64,000 nt of DNA from Pichia kudriavzevii (Eukaryota > Ascomycota > Pichiomycetes > Pichiales > Pichiaceae): NCBI RefSeq assembly GCF_003054445.1, contig NC_042508.1, positions 1,550,001-1,614,000 on the forward strand, written 5' to 3'. The position numbers and the translations under genes are program-made. This document shows positions 50,228-60,555 of this stretch, piece after piece; position 1 is the first letter of the stretch; each line of letters starts with the position of its first letter. A model generated the notes under the pieces. The model made no database searches. It had not been told where the DNA came from and saw only the letters and a list, made by a program, of their open reading frames with translations.

Positions 50228-52621
50228 TCAATTATTATTAAATTTTAGTAATTCGGCTAGTTGTGATGTTGGGCATGCCTTTTGGAAGAACTTGTGTTTC
50301 AATAACGAATCTGTCGTCGCTCTGAATTTAACTTCCACACATAAACACACAGTTAAGAAGTCCATTATATCATTGCTTAATGATTCAGGATTTTTCAATG
50401 TTGGCGTGCCATTGGAGGCGATCAAATACAAGGCTTTTAGTGGTTCTTCGTTTAAGTATGGAGGCTCTCCCTCGATCATTTCAATTGTCATGATACCCAA
50501 TGACCATACATCGACCTTTTCGTCATATTCCTTCTGTCTGACAACTTCGGGTGCCATCCAGTATGGTGTGCCCACCATTGTAGCTCTCTTTGATTTCTCT
50601 GTCGTTAGCTTTGCGCAAAACCCAAAATCAGTGATTTTGACGTTACCATGAGCATCCAATAGAACATTATCAGATTTGATATCACGATGAATGAAGTTTT
50701 TCTTATGTAAATGTTGTAAACCTTTAGTGGTTTCGTAACAAATACTGGCAATTTGCTCTTCGGTAATCTTGGAATTATTATCAATGACATCAGTTAACGA
50801 CCCACCTTCCATGTACTCCATAATCACCCATAAATCAGATGGTCCGTTCAAATATGCCTCAATAAAGTTGACAATATTTGGATGCTGCGAGTCTTTCATG
50901 ACTAGGATCTCGTTCACAATCAACTCTTTACGACTTTGCTTAGTCAGATCTATTTGTTTAATGGCTATGCATTGACCATTTAATCGTTTAGATCTCGCTA
51001 GATAGACTGAACCACTAGCACCTTGACCAGCCTTTGAAAGTATTTGAAAATAAGGAGTGGGGTTGGCATTGATCACTACGCTCCTCAATTTAGCCATAAT
51101 CTGTGCTTCTGTCATAGTTGAAATACGTTTATCAGCAGGTCTTTTAGGAGGCTTGATGGTATTACCGTTGTTGCTATGTCCCAAAAGTTTCGCTTGGGCA
51201 TTCATCTGGGCATTACTTGGTTCAGAAGCATTGTTAACAGTAGCAGTTGGTTGTTTTGTAGAAGGATGAGACTGCTGATACTGATTGTGGTGGAACTGCT
51301 GTGGTGCTTGTGATGGTTGCTTCTGGTACGGATTTACATAGTTATCTTGTAGCCTTTGTTGTGGATGCTGATTTGGTTTTGGTGCTGCACGTCTAGGAAT
51401 TAAATTTGGATTCGACAGATTGTTAGGTTGGCCATTATAAGGATGAACTTTATTTCCGATAGTTGGACTATGTTTTATTTGATTATTGGCACCAAGTCCT
51501 TGAGATGTTTCAGCATTATGCTGTGCTTTAGCAGAAGCTGGTGAATAATTTCTAGTTGCTGCTTGGGGGATATTCTTGGTATCAATTTTTAAAGGTTTCA
51601 AATCGTGTCTGGTCTGGGGGACAGAAGATGGTAACGGTGGAGGAACACTATTTGGGGTAGAACCAACAGGTTTGTTAACTGTCATAAAATATTCCTTCGA
51701 TTGTGCTGATGGAGGTGGTGTTGGAATTGATATGTTGGATTTAGGAGCATTGGGTATCTGTGGAGCTTTTCTTGTTGGAATGAATAATTTGTCATCCCGT
51801 TTAGTATCAATGGTGTCCTTAGAATATGATACAGGTGGTGCAGGAGGTGCTCTTCTCGGCTGAGAGAACTTTTGTAATTCATCATCTTTATTTTTAGAGT
51901 AAGGTTTGGTGATATCGTTCAACAGATTGGTTGAGTTTGGGGCATCTCTTGAGCCTAAATTACTCTTTAATGTTTTCTGTATATTTGGTAGAGCGTTATT
52001 CAAAAACTTGTCGGAATGACTCAGTTCAGGGCTGACCATTTCACTATAAGTATTCAAGACATCAATAACTGCAGACGGATCAGCAGCAAAATCTTCATAA
52101 GTTATATTCGAACCCTTAAGTAATGCCAACCATTCCGGTGGAATCCCCTTGACCTTAAAGGTACCATTTTGGGCGTCATAACTCACTTTTGCCTCGTGTG
52201 TAACTTTCAACGGTGTGGAGAAGCCCTCCTTCGGACATTTTGCCAAAATAGAATCAATCCACATATTCATTTCTTGATCAGATTTAGTGGTAACAAATGT
52301 AGATTTCGTTTTATGTTGAATCTCAAAACAATTTTCTTTCATTTGATTCTTGACACAATTGTAAACATGCAGTAATGGAATCCTATACCAAAGCTCTGAT
52401 TTTTCTTCACTCTTAAAGAAATCAATGCTGGTCTCACTCAAGACAAGATATTTCTTTGGCCATCTAAAGGAGATGATCCCATCATCTTTCACTTGGACCC
52501 AACCACTTTTCCTATGAACTGTGTGCATGATCTTCATCTTGTTGAAGTCAGACTCAAGGTTGGCTGTTTTAACATTTCCCTTTTTGTGAAATTTCCCGAT
52601 TGTAGCAGTCGTCGAAGACAT
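50228..52621 (-). CDS. CLA4: Cla4 PAK-family kinase (PH-CRIB-kinase)
   Basis: An effector of Cdc42 acting in septin assembly, budding and mitotic exit. The 797-aa protein has a PH domain (about residues 25-145: HRKSGWVQVKDDGIISFRW..., FEIQHKTKSTFVTTKSD), a p21-binding CRIB segment (FSTPLKVTHEAKVSYDAQNGTF), a Pro/Gln/Asn-rich linker, and a C-terminal kinase domain (about 530-785) with GQGASGSVYLARS, CIAIKQI, HRDIKSDNVLL, ITDFGFCAKL and GTPYWMAPEVV. The PH domain separates Cla4 from Ste20. The start is ATG 52621. The upstream gap carries paired cell-cycle boxes. Confidence 0.95.
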   Translation of the reverse strand: MSSTTATIGKFHKKGNVKTANLESDFNKMKIMHTVHRKSGWVQVKDDGIISFRWPKKYLVLSETSIDFFKSEEKSELWYRIPLLHVYNCVKNQMKENCFEIQHKTKSTFVTTKSDQEMNMWIDSILAKCPKEGFSTPLKVTHEAKVSYDAQNGTFKVKGIPPEWLALLKGSNITYEDFAADPSAVIDVLNTYSEMVSPELSHSDKFLNNALPNIQKTLKSNLGSRDAPNSTNLLNDITKPYSKNKDDELQKFSQPRRAPPAPPVSYSKDTIDTKRDDKLFIPTRKAPQIPNAPKSNISIPTPPPSAQSKEYFMTVNKPVGSTPNSVPPPLPSSVPQTRHDLKPLKIDTKNIPQAATRNYSPASAKAQHNAETSQGLGANNQIKHSPTIGNKVHPYNGQPNNLSNPNLIPRRAAPKPNQHPQQRLQDNYVNPYQKQPSQAPQQFHHNQYQQSHPSTKQPTATVNNASEPSNAQMNAQAKLLGHSNNGNTIKPPKRPADKRISTMTEAQIMAKLRSVVINANPTPYFQILSKAGQGASGSVYLARSKRLNGQCIAIKQIDLTKQSRKELIVNEILVMKDSQHPNIVNFIEAYLNGPSDLWVIMEYMEGGSLTDVIDNNSKITEEQIASICYETTKGLQHLHKKNFIHRDIKSDNVLLDAHGNVKITDFGFCAKLTTEKSKRATMVGTPYWMAPEVVRQKEYDEKVDVWSLGIMTIEMIEGEPPYLNEEPLKALYLIASNGTPTLKNPESLSNDIMDFLTVCLCVEVKFRATTDSLLKHKFFQKACPTSQLAELLKFNNN

Positions 52622-53363
52622 TGTTATTTTTTGACCCAAATATTCAGATCCAAGTTCTGAGTTGACTATTACCTTTGATCCTTCTTAATGATGTATATTC
52701 GTGTCCCACTTAGTAGAAAATGCGTTTTTATTTTCTAAGGTGATAATAAGACCTCTTTCAGGATGGAAATAATACAACAGATACTAGTACGACTTCGTCT
52801 TTGCAATAACCTGCAAGCAAAAGCACGTACGTCTGTACGTATGTTAGACGAACTGCTGATTCTCACTCACACCTATTTTCCCACCTGGCGCGTTTCAAAA
52901 TTAGCAATTTTCCCCTTCCCAATATGCTTACCACACTATTCAAATGATTTTGGTTTTTATTTTCTTTTCAGAATAAATGATGATTTCATATCCACGCGTT
53001 GACGCGTTCTAGCTCAAGAAATCCCTTACTGCCAATATTGCTTCAACAATGTCCCACTTTTTCTCGCATAAATGGCCTGGTAACTACTAGTATGACGAGT
53101 GAAAAGAGATATATTATGGATAGAAGCAATGATGTGACTATAGGTGATGTTCAGCTTCAATATTGTACCAGTGATTTGTGGTAGCAGAGGCAAATATTGT
53201 GGCAGCTCCTATATGTTGTATTTTAAGTTGATAGTATAACTTTTTCCTTTCAATATTTTCATCAGTACAGTTCATAAGTATTACTTTTTTTTTGTTCATC
53301 GTTGGAAAGGTATAGGTGAAATTGGGCGTTGTATTGACGAGGTATTTCTTATCGAAATTCATC
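52622..53363. promoter_or_regulatory. CLA4 upstream region
   Basis: 742 bp between the CLA4 start and the 3' end of the split gene. Two ACGCGT boxes sit at 52994-52999 and 53002-53007. Short open frames in the gap look non-coding. Confidence 0.5.
52994..53007. promoter_or_regulatory. Tandem MCB elements (ACGCGT x2)
   Basis: ACGCGT-TG-ACGCGT, 8 bp apart, about 373 bp upstream of CLA4. Paired MluI boxes are the classic MBF target. Confidence 0.6.
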
Positions 53364-54291
53364 TTATTCACATAAACTGTAACCATCACTCAAGTCAAGA
53401 AGCGATGACGCAACGTCGACTAACAAAGAACCTTGGCTTTCGTTCAAGGATAAGGTTCTGCTACAGCCGAGTGTGGTTCCATTGTTAAGCTCCAACAATT
53501 CCAAGCCAAGCCTATCTGGCGGAGAATCTTCCCTGATGGTAAATACATGGCTATCAGCACCCAAAAGTTGTTGTATTTCACCTTCGGTCAGTAACCCCTT
53601 CTTTACATTCTGAGGAGCAAGTAGATAATAGGTAAATTTAGCATCATCTTCGATGGTGTTAATCTTAGAATAGCCGTCCTCTTCACGGTTCCTTCTTTTA
53701 TTACAGTTTAGTGTTTCATCTCTGCAATGGTTACCGCTTGAGCCTGTGTCCAGACTAACTAAGTCGACACTATTTTTGGGAAAGTTCATCTTTTTTCCCA
53801 TCTTCCCGTGCATGTATATCGGCGTTTCTAATGCACCTAAAAAAAATATCCGTAACCTTTTGTTTTAATTTCTCAAATATAGTCTGTTTTTTAAAGTTCA
53901 CATGGACTTGTTCTTGTGTTGTGCCTTCTGTGAGATCTGACTCTCTATTTTGTTCTGTTATATGTGTATCTCTATGGGAATTGAATTTTGAGACTTTGAA
54001 AAATGAAGTACTCGGAGGCTCATTCAAACTTCTGGTTTTAACAATGGAGTCTTCAAACGAAATCTTTGATTTATATTTAGCCTTTTCTTTTATCAAAGAT
54101 GAGGTTGCCAATTTTCTCTTGTATTCCAAATCCATGCTGGCTTGGACACTGTCTATCGAAGGTAATCTTTGCAGTTCTAACTTGCCAGCCAACTCATTTT
54201 GAAGGAGGTTAATACCAATTCCTTTATTTTTATCAACCTCCTCAAATTGAAGCTGGGAAAATTTATACTTAAAATTAACATTGCTATTCAT
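53364..54291 (-). CDS. Unrecognised protein split by a frameshift at an A8/T8 run
   Basis: Two overlapping frames look like halves of one gene. The first (54291 to 53770, 173 codons) starts MNSNVNFKYKFSQLQFEEVD and is polar and basic. The second (open in the other frame, 53813 to 53364 from its own ATG) is acidic and ends LSDGYSLCE. Between them at 53839-53846 lies a run of eight A on the + strand (eight T in the transcript). A run of seven would join both halves in one frame, giving about 308 residues. No splice signals fit here. The cause may be a sequencing indel, a real frameshift allele, or slippage. I do not recognise the family; the second half has LTEGEIQQLLGADSHVFTIREDSP, which looks folded. 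Confidence 0.5.
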
Positions 54292-55000
54292 TAGCTTGAC
54301 TGTTTGACAATTTAGTTTATCACAGAGACTCTCAAAATATACCTAGTAAACACAGAATATCTTGCTTTTAAACATTTGATAAAGGATACGTGAAAATTAA
54401 AAGATGCCCCTTTTATAATGCCACAACAGAATGTGCTGTTGCAAAACGACACGTCACTGTATGCTTTCAAAAATTACGTAATAAATTTCTTTATTAGGTA
54501 ATAGCTTCTCCGTTTTCGAGATTGTGATTGGATTTTTAGCGCAGTTCATTTCATTCCCTTGGGATTTTGCCTGTCAAAATAGATTAACAAGAAGCGAATC
54601 CTTCAATATCAACGAAGCCTCAGCCCACGCCTTCCTTCAGAGAGAAAGAAGATTTATAATTAACAATAACTTCTAAGGAACTGGTCAGTGTTGCTATTTC
54701 TAAGATTTATCGGAGACACTCTGTAATCAAATTATTTGCATTTGTGTTAATATACTGTTCACTTGATACAGGATAAAAGCACTCCCGCCTCCCCCGCATT
54801 TACTAGGAAGATCTCATACACCTAAGCATTCCGACCATTGTGTGATCCAATTGATTGTGCCAATTACTGTTCAAACATTGTGCTTTACCTTACATTATTT
54901 ATTTGCATTTCTTGATACCCTTGGACTATACATTTGTTTGAAGTAGCTATAAGCACTCGAGGAAAAACAACAAACAACAAATAAAATATCAATTTGGATA
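54292..55000. promoter_or_regulatory. Divergent region upstream of the PKH kinase
   Basis: 709 bp. It has a long A-rich leader just before the PKH start (54961-55000) and a C-rich patch near 54780-54797. No known element is clear. Confidence 0.35.
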
Positions 55001-58000
55001 ATGAATGGCCTCAACTTCGACGGCAAAAGGTCATCGGATTTTACTTATCAGTCCCTAGATCCACAAACACCTACCGAGATTGAAGAGTACTCAGATTTAT
55101 ATGATGATTATATGCTATCACCTCAAAGCGATCACCTGGAATCAATGAATTCCGGCGCAGCAGTTTATGACCAATCAGTAGGACCATCTGTGGATGATTT
55201 GAGAAGACCATCGAGCCTGAACAATGGAAGATTGGGGTCCGATGAATCACTTGATTCATCTTTTGCTGGTACACAACCTGATATTTCTCTTCAAACTCCT
55301 AAATTGGATTATTCTAACAACTTTGGGTCAACATCGCCTGAAACGTTGAATGGTCAAACAAGAACACCAATTTTCAAACGCCCGGTTGATAATATTTTAC
55401 AAGATTACGTTGGCAAATCTCCAAAAACTCCCGCCCATAAGGGAAACAACTTCAATACAACACCTACAATCAAGTATGAAAGTACAGATGAAGAAGACGA
55501 AAACGATAATGTATCAGGGAAAAAGTACTATAATACTAGTAGTACCCCAAATTACGATAATACTATTGACCTCAATGATGATGATGACTATGACGATGAT
55601 GAGGTGGAGAAGTTGCGGCTCCTATCTAAAAAAAAAAGTCAACATCTTTATTCTACGCAAACCTCTTCCAACGGCAGTTATGGTGATAAATCTAACGATG
55701 CAATTATAATCAAAAAAGTTGAAGGGCAACCCGATCAAGTCATTAAGAAAGGTATAAAAGATTTTAAGATTGGCAGAGAGCTAGGCGAAGGTTCATACTC
55801 AACCGTCATGCTCGCAACGGATCTAACAACTCACCGAAACTATGCTCTCAAGATATTAAATAAAAGACATATAATCAAGGAGAAGAAAGTTAGGTACGTT
55901 AACATTGAGAAAGATGCTTTGAACAGACTGGGTGATCACAATGGTATTGTTAGATTGCACTATACCTTCCAAGATTCCCAAAGCCTATATTTTGTTTTAG
56001 ATTTTGCTGAAAATGGTGAACTGTTGACAATGATAAAAAAACATGGCACCATGAATGAACACTGCGCTAAGCACTATACTGTACAATTGGTTGATACCAT
56101 CGACTATATGCATAATAATGGGATTATTCACCGTGACTTGAAACCTGAAAATATTCTAATTGATAAAGATTTAAGGCTCCAAATTACTGATTTCGGTACT
56201 GCAAAGATATTAGATAAGGATGATTCTGGAAATTATCCTCCAGATGCTAGGGCCCAATCATTTGTGGGTACAGCAGAATACGTCTCACCAGAATTATTAA
56301 GTGACAAATATTGCGGTAAAGCCGCAGATGTTTGGGCGTTCGGGTGTATTGTATATCAAATGATTGCAGGAAAGCCTCCATTCAAAGCAAACAATGAATA
56401 TCAAACTTTTCAGAAGATTCAAAAACTCCAATACGCATTTACAGCTGGGTTTCCTATCATTATAAGAGATTTAGTCAAAAGGGTCTTGATTTTAAAACCT
56501 AGAGAGAGGCTAACCATTCCTGATATTAAACGCCACATGTGGTTTCAGGATATAGATTGGAATAATGAAGACCAAATTTGGAATACAATACCTCCTGAGC
56601 TGGGTCCTTACAAATTGTCGGCAAAGGCTATGAAACCGATGCCTGAATTGAATAACCAATATCCAAACGGTTCTTCCACTTCTATTCATCAGCCAAAAAA
56701 ATCCAAGAGTGGTAATGTTCTTTTGTCGAATTCAAGAAAAGTTTCCAGTTCTAGTGCAAGACAGTGCTCGGCATCAGCAAATTTGGCACCAACATCTGCT
56801 CCCACTTCAAATAATGGACTCGGCATCTCTACATCATCTCCAAATGTTATTTCTTCCTCACCGAATAGAAATGGTAGTGTAGGGTCTACTAAAAAGGCCA
56901 AACCCAAGAAAAAATCCGCTAGTTCAGCTGCAGTTGCTGCTTTATATGGCAATCAAAGACAATCCTCACACGGGTCTGCGACACCTGCTTCTGAACACAT
57001 CCCCGCTACACCACCGGTCAGGACATTGGCATCTACACACACGCCATCATCAACTCCACCAGCACTTTCTAAGGCAGGTGGTCATCAAACAGTTTATAAA
57101 GTCTCTGAGTCCCAGCATCAAACTGCAGACCTGATTGTTAGGTCTAGACAAACGATTCAACCCAAGGAACGCGTTTATAGCAGTGGTTCATCAGTTGATG
57201 TTATTCCAGGAACTAATATACCACGTCCAGTTTTAAATACTAAAATCACTTCTAGAACAACTACAGCATCAAGATCAAGAAACAATTCGTCCTTCAAAAC
57301 GGCTAAACCAGCAGAAATACCCCCCATGTCCAAGCTTGATTTGAAATGGGTTCAATTTTTGAAGCATCCGGATGAGAGAATTGTTAAGGTTGGTATTGTG
57401 GAGTCACAAAAAGAATCTACAATACAGTTTGAAAAGAAATACAAGGGCCTTATTATTGAATCCCCATTAGGCTATGTGAATAAAGACAATATTAACATGA
57501 GTAATCTTTTTTCAAGTAGTGATGCAGAGTCAATTATGGTTTTCGACAAGCAAGATCTCAACAATGAAGAGGTTGTGGAGGATCAAGCTGAAGAGCCGGA
57601 GGCGACGTCATCTGTTGATAAATTCAGGAAATTTTTCACAGTTAAGCAACCTGCCCTCTCTCATCAAGAACCGTTATTCCACACTAGAACGCTGTTGATC
57701 ACGACCTTTGGAAGAGCGTTACTATTTGCTGAAAATCTTGGTGTTGATAAAAAATTGAAGTATGAAATCACACTTGAAGCGGACTTGACGAATGAGCTAG
57801 TTCATTTTGTCGAAGTAGTTGATCGGAAACTTAATTCTGATGAAGGCCTGTTTGCAATAATGTCCGATTCAATGACGATTTGTTTTAAGGTTGAAAAACA
57901 AGAAGTTACACAATGGACTCAATCGTTAGCTAACTCAAGGCTTTTAGAAAAAGAACGTAAGCTACGTTCCTATCTATTGAGTCACTCTGAACTTTCTCGG

Positions 58001-58420
58001 TCTAATGAAGATTCAGCACATGCTGCAGCAACTCTGGCAGCCAACATGAGTCCCGAAATCGGTGCAAGTAGCAACAAGTCGTATAATCCTAAAAGTAAAA
58101 ACAAAACGGCATTCCCATCAACCTTACGCCCACCTGATTCGGAAACCCATGGCTCAACGCATCCACCATCTACAAAAGTACATAGAAAAAAAGCACCACC
58201 ACCTCCGCCACTACAAGCAGCATCTAAGACATCGAATGAACTACCACCGTCTCGTTCGAAAAAGAAATCCATTGGCAAAGGCCCGATGATTAGTGCTGCA
58301 ATTAGCAAAGCTGTTTCTATGGCTTCTGTTAATGCAGCTGTGGGCGTGAAAGATAAAGATGAAAACAAGAAGGTGAATACTTCTAACTCCAAATTTCTGG
58401 CACGTAGTAGGATTAGATGA
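55001..58420 (+). CDS. PKH1: PDK1-type kinase (Pkh1/Pkh2)
   Basis: Phosphorylates the activation loop of AGC kinases (Ypk, Pkc1, Sch9) in sphingolipid-regulated signalling at the plasma membrane and eisosomes. The 1139-aa protein has a disordered acidic N-terminus, a kinase domain at about residues 254-515 (GRELGEGSYSTVMLATD, YALKILNKRHI, HRDLKPENILI, ITDFGTAKIL, SFVGTAEYVSPELL), a Ser/Pro-rich linker, and a PH-like region at about 785-990 (KLDLKWVQFLKHPDERIVKVG; LLITTFGRALLFAEN), as in PDK1. The tail has a Pro run (KKAPPPPPLQA) and basic residues. S. cerevisiae has three PKH genes; the exact counterpart is not decidable here. Confidence 0.9.
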   Translation: MNGLNFDGKRSSDFTYQSLDPQTPTEIEEYSDLYDDYMLSPQSDHLESMNSGAAVYDQSVGPSVDDLRRPSSLNNGRLGSDESLDSSFAGTQPDISLQTPKLDYSNNFGSTSPETLNGQTRTPIFKRPVDNILQDYVGKSPKTPAHKGNNFNTTPTIKYESTDEEDENDNVSGKKYYNTSSTPNYDNTIDLNDDDDYDDDEVEKLRLLSKKKSQHLYSTQTSSNGSYGDKSNDAIIIKKVEGQPDQVIKKGIKDFKIGRELGEGSYSTVMLATDLTTHRNYALKILNKRHIIKEKKVRYVNIEKDALNRLGDHNGIVRLHYTFQDSQSLYFVLDFAENGELLTMIKKHGTMNEHCAKHYTVQLVDTIDYMHNNGIIHRDLKPENILIDKDLRLQITDFGTAKILDKDDSGNYPPDARAQSFVGTAEYVSPELLSDKYCGKAADVWAFGCIVYQMIAGKPPFKANNEYQTFQKIQKLQYAFTAGFPIIIRDLVKRVLILKPRERLTIPDIKRHMWFQDIDWNNEDQIWNTIPPELGPYKLSAKAMKPMPELNNQYPNGSSTSIHQPKKSKSGNVLLSNSRKVSSSSARQCSASANLAPTSAPTSNNGLGISTSSPNVISSSPNRNGSVGSTKKAKPKKKSASSAAVAALYGNQRQSSHGSATPASEHIPATPPVRTLASTHTPSSTPPALSKAGGHQTVYKVSESQHQTADLIVRSRQTIQPKERVYSSGSSVDVIPGTNIPRPVLNTKITSRTTTASRSRNNSSFKTAKPAEIPPMSKLDLKWVQFLKHPDERIVKVGIVESQKESTIQFEKKYKGLIIESPLGYVNKDNINMSNLFSSSDAESIMVFDKQDLNNEEVVEDQAEEPEATSSVDKFRKFFTVKQPALSHQEPLFHTRTLLITTFGRALLFAENLGVDKKLKYEITLEADLTNELVHFVEVVDRKLNSDEGLFAIMSDSMTICFKVEKQEVTQWTQSLANSRLLEKERKLRSYLLSHSELSRSNEDSAHAAATLAANMSPEIGASSNKSYNPKSKNKTAFPSTLRPPDSETHGSTHPPSTKVHRKKAPPPPPLQAASKTSNELPPSRSKKKSIGKGPMISAAISKAVSMASVNAAVGVKDKDENKKVNTSNSKFLARSRIR

Positions 58421-58823
58421 TTCCATAGTTACTGTCTCCTCTTATTTGTTGTATATCTTATGTATACTTTCCCTATAATAAATGCATTTCTCAATAGGAT
58501 TATTATCTTATCGTACTGCTCAAACTTTCATAAATAAGGCTGAGCCATCACCACCCGCGCACCTCAAACAACAAGCGCCAGCAAAAACTCAAATCTAGTC
58601 ACGTGCCAATGTAAAGGGTTTTATTTTTATATTGAGAGGGTTAGATGTGAAAAATCGCTCCCCGTGCGAGAGTGGCATTGGGAAGAATACTTGCCAGAGA
58701 TGGGTGCGTGTTGGAAGGTGGATGGGTGTATCGAAAATTTTCAGTTTGTAAGACATTAATAATTGAAAATAGGGTGTCTTTTGAAGGGCTTCATATTCAC
58801 ATACAGATAATCTATTAAACAAA
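58421..58823. promoter_or_regulatory. RPL27 promoter
   Basis: 403 bp. It holds a CACGTG box (58600-58605), a Tbf1-like AGGGTTAG (58637-58644), and a perfect Rap1 consensus on the minus strand (ACACCCATCCACC, 58717-58729) with a near copy about 20 bp upstream. The leader before the ATG is A-rich. Confidence 0.6.
58717..58729 (-). promoter_or_regulatory. Rap1 site in RPL27 promoter
   Basis: ACACCCATCCACC fits RMACCCANNCAYY at every position, 95 bp upstream of the start codon. Confidence 0.6.
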
Positions 58824-59653
58824 ATGGCTAAGTTCATCAAGTCAGGTAAAGTTGGTATGTACAAAATCCACACATTTGCTGAGTTTTTAGGCGAAATAGT
58901 TTTGGAAATCATCTAGTGAATGTGAAGTTAGCAATATGTCTTAACACTGCCAAGTGTGTCGATACAAACCATTACACATCTAAATTGTTTAATCCATAGC
59001 TGAAGAAGCAATACTTTTATGGTGTGTTATTGATGTGTTATAGTGAAATTGTGAACTTTACTATACTCCAGGTTACTATAATCATAAGCTCAAGATGACT
59101 TATGATTTGAAAAAAAAAAAATAATACCTTAGTTTTACAGTGATTATCAACTACTTCCGCCTAATTATGACGAATTAAATTGAACACCACCTAGTTACTT
59201 CAAGCTAGTTTATAAAACTTGTCGCTCCAAGCACCAATACTAACATTGTTTTATAATTTCTAATCTATTACAGCTGTCGTTGTCAGAGGTAGAAACGCAG
59301 GTAAGAAGGTTGTCATTGTCAAGCAATTTGACGAAGGTACCAAGGCAAACCCATTCCCACACGCTATTGTCGCAGGTGTCGAAAGAGCTCCATTAAAGGT
59401 TACCAAGGGTATGGGTGCAAAGAAGCTTGCAAAGAAGACCAAGGTCAAGCCATTTGTTAAGTTAGTCAACTACAACCACTTAATGCCAACCAGATACTCT
59501 TTTGATGTTGAACCAATCAAGACTGCTGTCTCTGTTGAAGCTTTATCTGAACCATCTCAAAGAGAAGAAGCAAAGAAGGTTGTCAAGAAGGTTTTCGAAG
59601 AAAGACACCAAGCAGGTAAGAACAAGTGGTTCTTCACTAAGCTTGCTTTCTAA
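58824..59653 (+). CDS. RPL27: Ribosomal protein eL27 (two exons)
   Basis: A 136-aa large-subunit protein. Exon 1 (58824-58854) encodes [10 protein letters not shown] and one base of the next codon; exon 2 (59274-59653) gives [96 protein letters not shown]. Every block matches yeast Rpl27, which is also 136 aa and has its intron in the same place. Codon use is strongly biased (GGT, GTC, AAG, GAA), as expected for a highly expressed gene. Confidence 0.98.
58855..59273 (+). other. Intron of RPL27 (419 nt)
   Basis: Donor GTATGT, perfect branch site TACTAAC at 59238-59244, acceptor TTACAG ending at 59273. Long introns near the start are usual for yeast ribosomal protein genes. I found no convincing snoRNA boxes inside. 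Confidence 0.96.
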
Positions 59654-59857
59654 GTAACTTTTATATACAAAAATTAAGGATAAATATAAAATACTTTAAT
59701 GTGCAATAATAAAAAACTTTCTGATCCCTATATTCCAGTCTACCACCAAGGACTAACTTTTTATTTTGTTAACCGGTTTCTGATGAACAATAATGAAATT
59801 GTTTTGTTTTGTTCTATAAAATTTACACCTATAATTACTATATCATACATACAAGCT

Positions 59858-60343
59858 TCATCTAATTACCCATTTTACTTCGGTAATTGAGGTCTCCTCG
59901 CCAGCTTGGTCATCGTAGTCGTACCATTCACCCTCGTCTAACAGTACATCCTGAAATTCTGTTGTGGATTCATTACCTTTGCAAACAAAAGGCCCGTTTG
60001 CAACAAATTCCACAATCTCGTAACCCCTAGAGTCAATTTCCAGCATTTTAACTTCCTGACCACTATTTTCTGAGTTATAACCCTCGTAACCCTTCGGTAG
60101 AGCTATATTTATATTGGATTTTGCCTTACAGAATGAGCACGCTCCTACGTAACTTGCCTCTCCACGTGAACCATCTATTTCATGCTTCTCATACAAATTC
60201 ACAGTAACCGTTTTGTCATGTGTTTCACGGCACTTTGTGCATTGGATTTTGAATTCGTACTCAAACGGTTCTTTCAAGGAGTCCTTTGGTTTTAGAGAAG
60301 TAACATTATTGAGCTCTGCAGTGAGATATAAATATTGCACCAT
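59858..60343 (-). CDS. CXXC zinc-binding protein, DUF866 (YCR090C-like)
   Basis: A 161-aa protein of the DUF866/CZIB family (human C1orf123, yeast YCR090C). It contains the two CXXC pairs expected to bind one zinc, IQCTKCRETHD and VGACSFCKAKSNINI, preceded by LYLTAELNNVTSL and followed by PKGYEGYNSENSGQEVKMLEIDSRGYEIVEF. The biochemical role is not known. Length matches the family. It is divergent from the mitochondrial-looking gene. Confidence 0.88.
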   Translation of the reverse strand: MVQYLYLTAELNNVTSLKPKDSLKEPFEYEFKIQCTKCRETHDKTVTVNLYEKHEIDGSRGEASYVGACSFCKAKSNINIALPKGYEGYNSENSGQEVKMLEIDSRGYEIVEFVANGPFVCKGNESTTEFQDVLLDEGEWYDYDDQAGEETSITEVKWVIR

Positions 60344-60555
60344 TGTATTGCTTGTATGATAGCTATATTGTTACCGTAGATGAGTTCCTCCAACAGTCTA
60401 ATTACTTGAGTTTTCTCGCCGCGTCTTCTCATTGGCTGAAAATCGCCTGATGCGTGGATTCTCGAAAAGATGCCTCTCTTTTAAGATGAATATCAGTAAC
60501 ATGTTTTTTCTACTTTGCTTGATACGGTACAAGTAAGGGTGGATCTTATTATACC

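Noticed and set aside
53831-54202. 123-codon plus-strand frame over the split gene
   Set aside because: Antisense shadow with Cys/Phe-rich composition typical of reversed coding sequence.
58855-59273. snoRNA inside the RPL27 intron
   Set aside because: No paired C and D boxes or H/ACA arrangement could be found by eye.
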